Part shown: one piece after another, positions 15,519 through 16,641 of the stretch
Layout: every line of letters begins with the position of its first letter
How positions within the stretch are numbered: position 1 is the stretch's first letter
From: Prevotella sp. UBA6429
GTDB lineage: Bacteria; Bacteroidota; Bacteroidia; Bacteroidales; Bacteroidaceae
Direction of reading: 5' to 3'
DNA: 16,641 bases
NCBI GenBank assembly: GCA_002437285.1
Contig: DJOV01000063.1
Span: 1-16,641, forward strand
Position numbers and translations under genes: made by a program
Notes under the pieces: generated by a model
What the model was told of the DNA's origin: nothing
Seen by the model: only the letters and a program-made list of their open reading frames with translations
Databases searched by the model: none

Positions 15519-16091
15519 TTACTTCTTCTCAGTCACACGGCTGACATAGCTGCCGTCCTCCGTGCTGATGGTGATGACGTCGCCCTCGTTGATGAACAGG
15601 GGAACACGCACCTCAGCGCCAGTCTCCAGTGTGGCAGGCTTTGTGGCGTTGGTGGCAGTGTTGCCCTTCACACCCGGCTCAGAGTGAGTCACAGTGAGGT
15701 TGGTCTTGGGGGGCATCTCGGCAGAGAGGATGGTGCCGTCATCGGCAGAGATCTGCACGTCGACGATGTCGCCTTCCTTCATGTACTCACCGCCAGTGAT
15801 GAGGTCGCGGCTGATGGGGAATTGCTCGAAGGTCTCCTGGTTCATGAAGATGCAGCCTGTGGGATCCTCATAGAGATACTGGTAAGAACGGTGCTCCACA
15901 CGCACGTCATCAAGCTTGAAGCCCACCTGGAAGGTGCGGTCGAGGACGCGGCCGTCGGCCACGTTCTTCAGCTTGGTGTTCATGACAGTGTTGCCCTTGC
16001 CCGGCTTGCGGTGCTCAAACCAGATGCACTTCCAGATGCCGCCATCCATGCGGATGCAAGTGCCTTTTTTGATTTCCTGTGAATTGATCAT
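15519..16091 (-). CDS. efp: Translation elongation factor P
   Basis: EF-P binds the ribosome between the P and E sites and relieves stalling at consecutive prolines. The 190-residue length and three-domain layout are standard. Domain I has the loop HRKPGKGN, with Lys32 at the tip in the place of E. coli Lys34. Domain II includes RVEHRSYQYLYEDP and FMNQETFEQ. Domain III ends with the signature GDVITISTEDGSYVSRV. No lysine- or arginine-modifying gene (epmA/epmB or earP) is in the window, so the modification state is unknown. The ATG at 16091 is preceded by an AT-rich leader and a -7 box. It is divergent from rpmH, with 205 bp between the starts, and is followed by its own terminator. Confidence 0.98.
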   Translation of the reverse strand: MINSQEIKKGTCIRMDGGIWKCIWFEHRKPGKGNTVMNTKLKNVADGRVLDRTFQVGFKLDDVRVEHRSYQYLYEDPTGCIFMNQETFEQFPISRDLITGGEYMKEGDIVDVQISADDGTILSAEMPPKTNLTVTHSEPGVKGNTATNATKPATLETGAEVRVPLFINEGDVITISTEDGSYVSRVTEKK

Positions 16092-16136
16092 TGTTGTATG
16101 TCTATGATATTGTTGTTGTTATCAATTTAACGGCTG

Positions 16137-16144
16137 CAAAGTTA
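16137..16144 (-). promoter_or_regulatory. Candidate -7 box for efp
   Basis: On the minus strand TAACTTTG fits TAnnTTTG exactly and continues as TTTGCAGCC, the same nine bases as in the rpmH promoter. It lies 45 bp upstream of the efp ATG. No clear TTTG stands at the -33 position; only TTTA/TTAT-like sequence lies 21-22 bp upstream. Confidence 0.55.
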
Positions 16145-16195
16145 CTACATTTTTATAGAAAACGCATAAATTGAAGCCGAAAAAACGCTTATTTC

Positions 16196-16226
16196 TTTGC
16201 CGTTTAAAAAATAATGAGTAATTTTG
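16196..16226 (+). promoter_or_regulatory. Promoter of rpmH
   Basis: TTTG (16196-16199), a 19-bp spacer and TAATTTTG (16219-16226) match both parts of the Bacteroidetes housekeeping promoter. Transcription would start near 16233, giving an AT-rich leader of about 64 bases before the rpmH ATG. It is the best promoter in the window. Confidence 0.8.
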
Positions 16227-16296
16227 CAGCCCAAAAGGAATGCTTTGGCCATTCCAAGCTTCACAAGCAACAATAAACAATTAAATATCAACAAAA

Positions 16297-16452
16297 ATGA
16301 AAAGAACATTCCAGCCTCACAATCGTCGTCGTGTGAACAAGCATGGCTTCCGCGAGAGAATGGCCACCAAGAACGGCCGTCGCGTGCTGGCTTCCCGCCG
16401 CGCCCATGGCCGCAAGAAGCTGACCGTCTCTGACGAGAACCACGGTAAGTAA
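16297..16452 (+). CDS. rpmH: 50S ribosomal protein L34
   Basis: This 51-residue, strongly basic ribosomal protein has the unmistakable L34 start MKRTFQPHNRRRVNKHGFR, then RMATKNGRRVLASRRAHGRKKLTVS. The C-terminus (DENHGK) is a little longer than in the 46-residue E. coli protein. The start follows an AT-rich leader and a perfect promoter. In many bacteria rnpA follows rpmH directly; here a terminator and then an insertion-sequence-like end follow instead, so L34 appears to be transcribed alone. Identification is certain. Confidence 0.98.
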   Translation: MKRTFQPHNRRRVNKHGFRERMATKNGRRVLASRRAHGRKKLTVSDENHGK

Positions 16453-16479
16453 TCGCTCGGACACACTCCGACCGACGAT

Positions 16480-16519
16480 AAAAAGCAGCATGAAAGCGCA
16501 AGCTATCATGCTGCTTTTT
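16480..16519 (+). terminator. Rho-independent terminator of rpmH
   Basis: A 14-bp perfect stem (16480-16493 with 16506-16519) ends in five Ts. After one A-A mismatch, the loop can add three more pairs, AGC/GCT, capped by a GCAA tetraloop (16498-16501). It begins 28 bp after the stop codon. Because the left arm starts with five As, it could also work on the opposite strand. Confidence 0.92.
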
Positions 16520-16561
16520 GTGTTACAGGCAAATGGGCAAAATGTCAGTAGAAAGAAAAAG

Positions 16562-16641
16562 GGCTCTTCCCCGAATTTAGAGTGATGAGGCACTTGCGTT
16601 GGGATTGAGCGTAAGCCCATTGAAGAAAACGGACAATGTAT
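16562..16641 (-). mobile_element. Possible insertion-sequence end at the right edge
   Basis: The sequence beginning GGCTCTTCCCCG at 16562 resembles the terminal repeats of ISL3-like elements. A minus-strand frame enters from outside, begins IHCPFSSMGLRSIP and reaches GEEP exactly at this boundary; beyond it the frame continues by chance into rpmH antisense. The first residues and the underlying 19 bases (16623-16641) match the left edge in inverted orientation. I infer the 3' tail of a transposase gene with its terminal repeat. The family is uncertain, and the body of the element is outside the window. Confidence 0.45.

Noticed and set aside
16288..16620. A 110-codon minus-strand frame covering rpmH
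   Set aside because: Only its first part, before the boundary at 16562, looks protein-like (transposase tail). The rest is antisense to the rpmH terminator and rpmH itself.

Overview
The window looks like chromosomal DNA from a Bacteroidales bacterium, most likely a high-GC member of the Prevotellaceae. The grounds are promoters of the Bacteroidetes type (TTTG, then about 19 bases, then TAnnTTTG), AT-rich leaders without Shine-Dalgarno sequences, signal peptides that cleave before Gln, a one-piece PurL, a DPE2-like CBM20-CBM20-GH77 amylomaltase, and secreted GH43 and GH27 glycosidases. The genus is inference.

Plus-strand block, 163-10091. A complete purL (FGAM synthase) ends in a strong terminator. 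It is followed by a tight run of membrane and export genes: two half-size chromate-transporter (CHR) proteins 6 bp apart, an EamA/DMT permease, and a GH43 arabinanase-like enzyme whose start overlaps the permease. A GH27 alpha-galactosidase-like enzyme with a C-terminal sugar-binding-like domain stands 158 bp further on. Next is a lipoprotein with a coiled coil and a peptidoglycan-binding OmpA domain, with its own promoter and an 18-bp terminator stem.

Minus-strand block, 16091-10224, read right to left. Elongation factor P ends in a long compound terminator. A GT2 glycosyltransferase, radC, a secreted PAP2 phosphatase and malQ then follow in close order and converge on the OmpA gene. Ribosomal protein L34 (rpmH, 51 codons) is divergent from efp and has a textbook Bacteroidetes promoter and a GCAA-capped terminator.

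Edges. Reading outward, both window ends run into the same 19-bp sequence (18 of 19 identical). In the same relative frame both encode IHCP(L/F)S and then a terminal EEP, close to GGCTC(C/T)TC-type ends. This suggests that the window is bracketed by tails of two related insertion sequences in inverted orientation, or that an assembly stopped at a repeat.

The genes cover housekeeping (purine synthesis, translation), glycogen/maltodextrin metabolism (malQ), envelope functions (OmpA lipoprotein, GT2, PAP2) and plant-glycan degradation (GH43, GH27). All recognised genes look intact. I see no defence system, CRISPR array, tRNA or rRNA, and no convincing new multi-gene system. The most unusual items are the paired edge repeats, the CHR-CHR-EamA-GH43 gene run and some regulatory structures.
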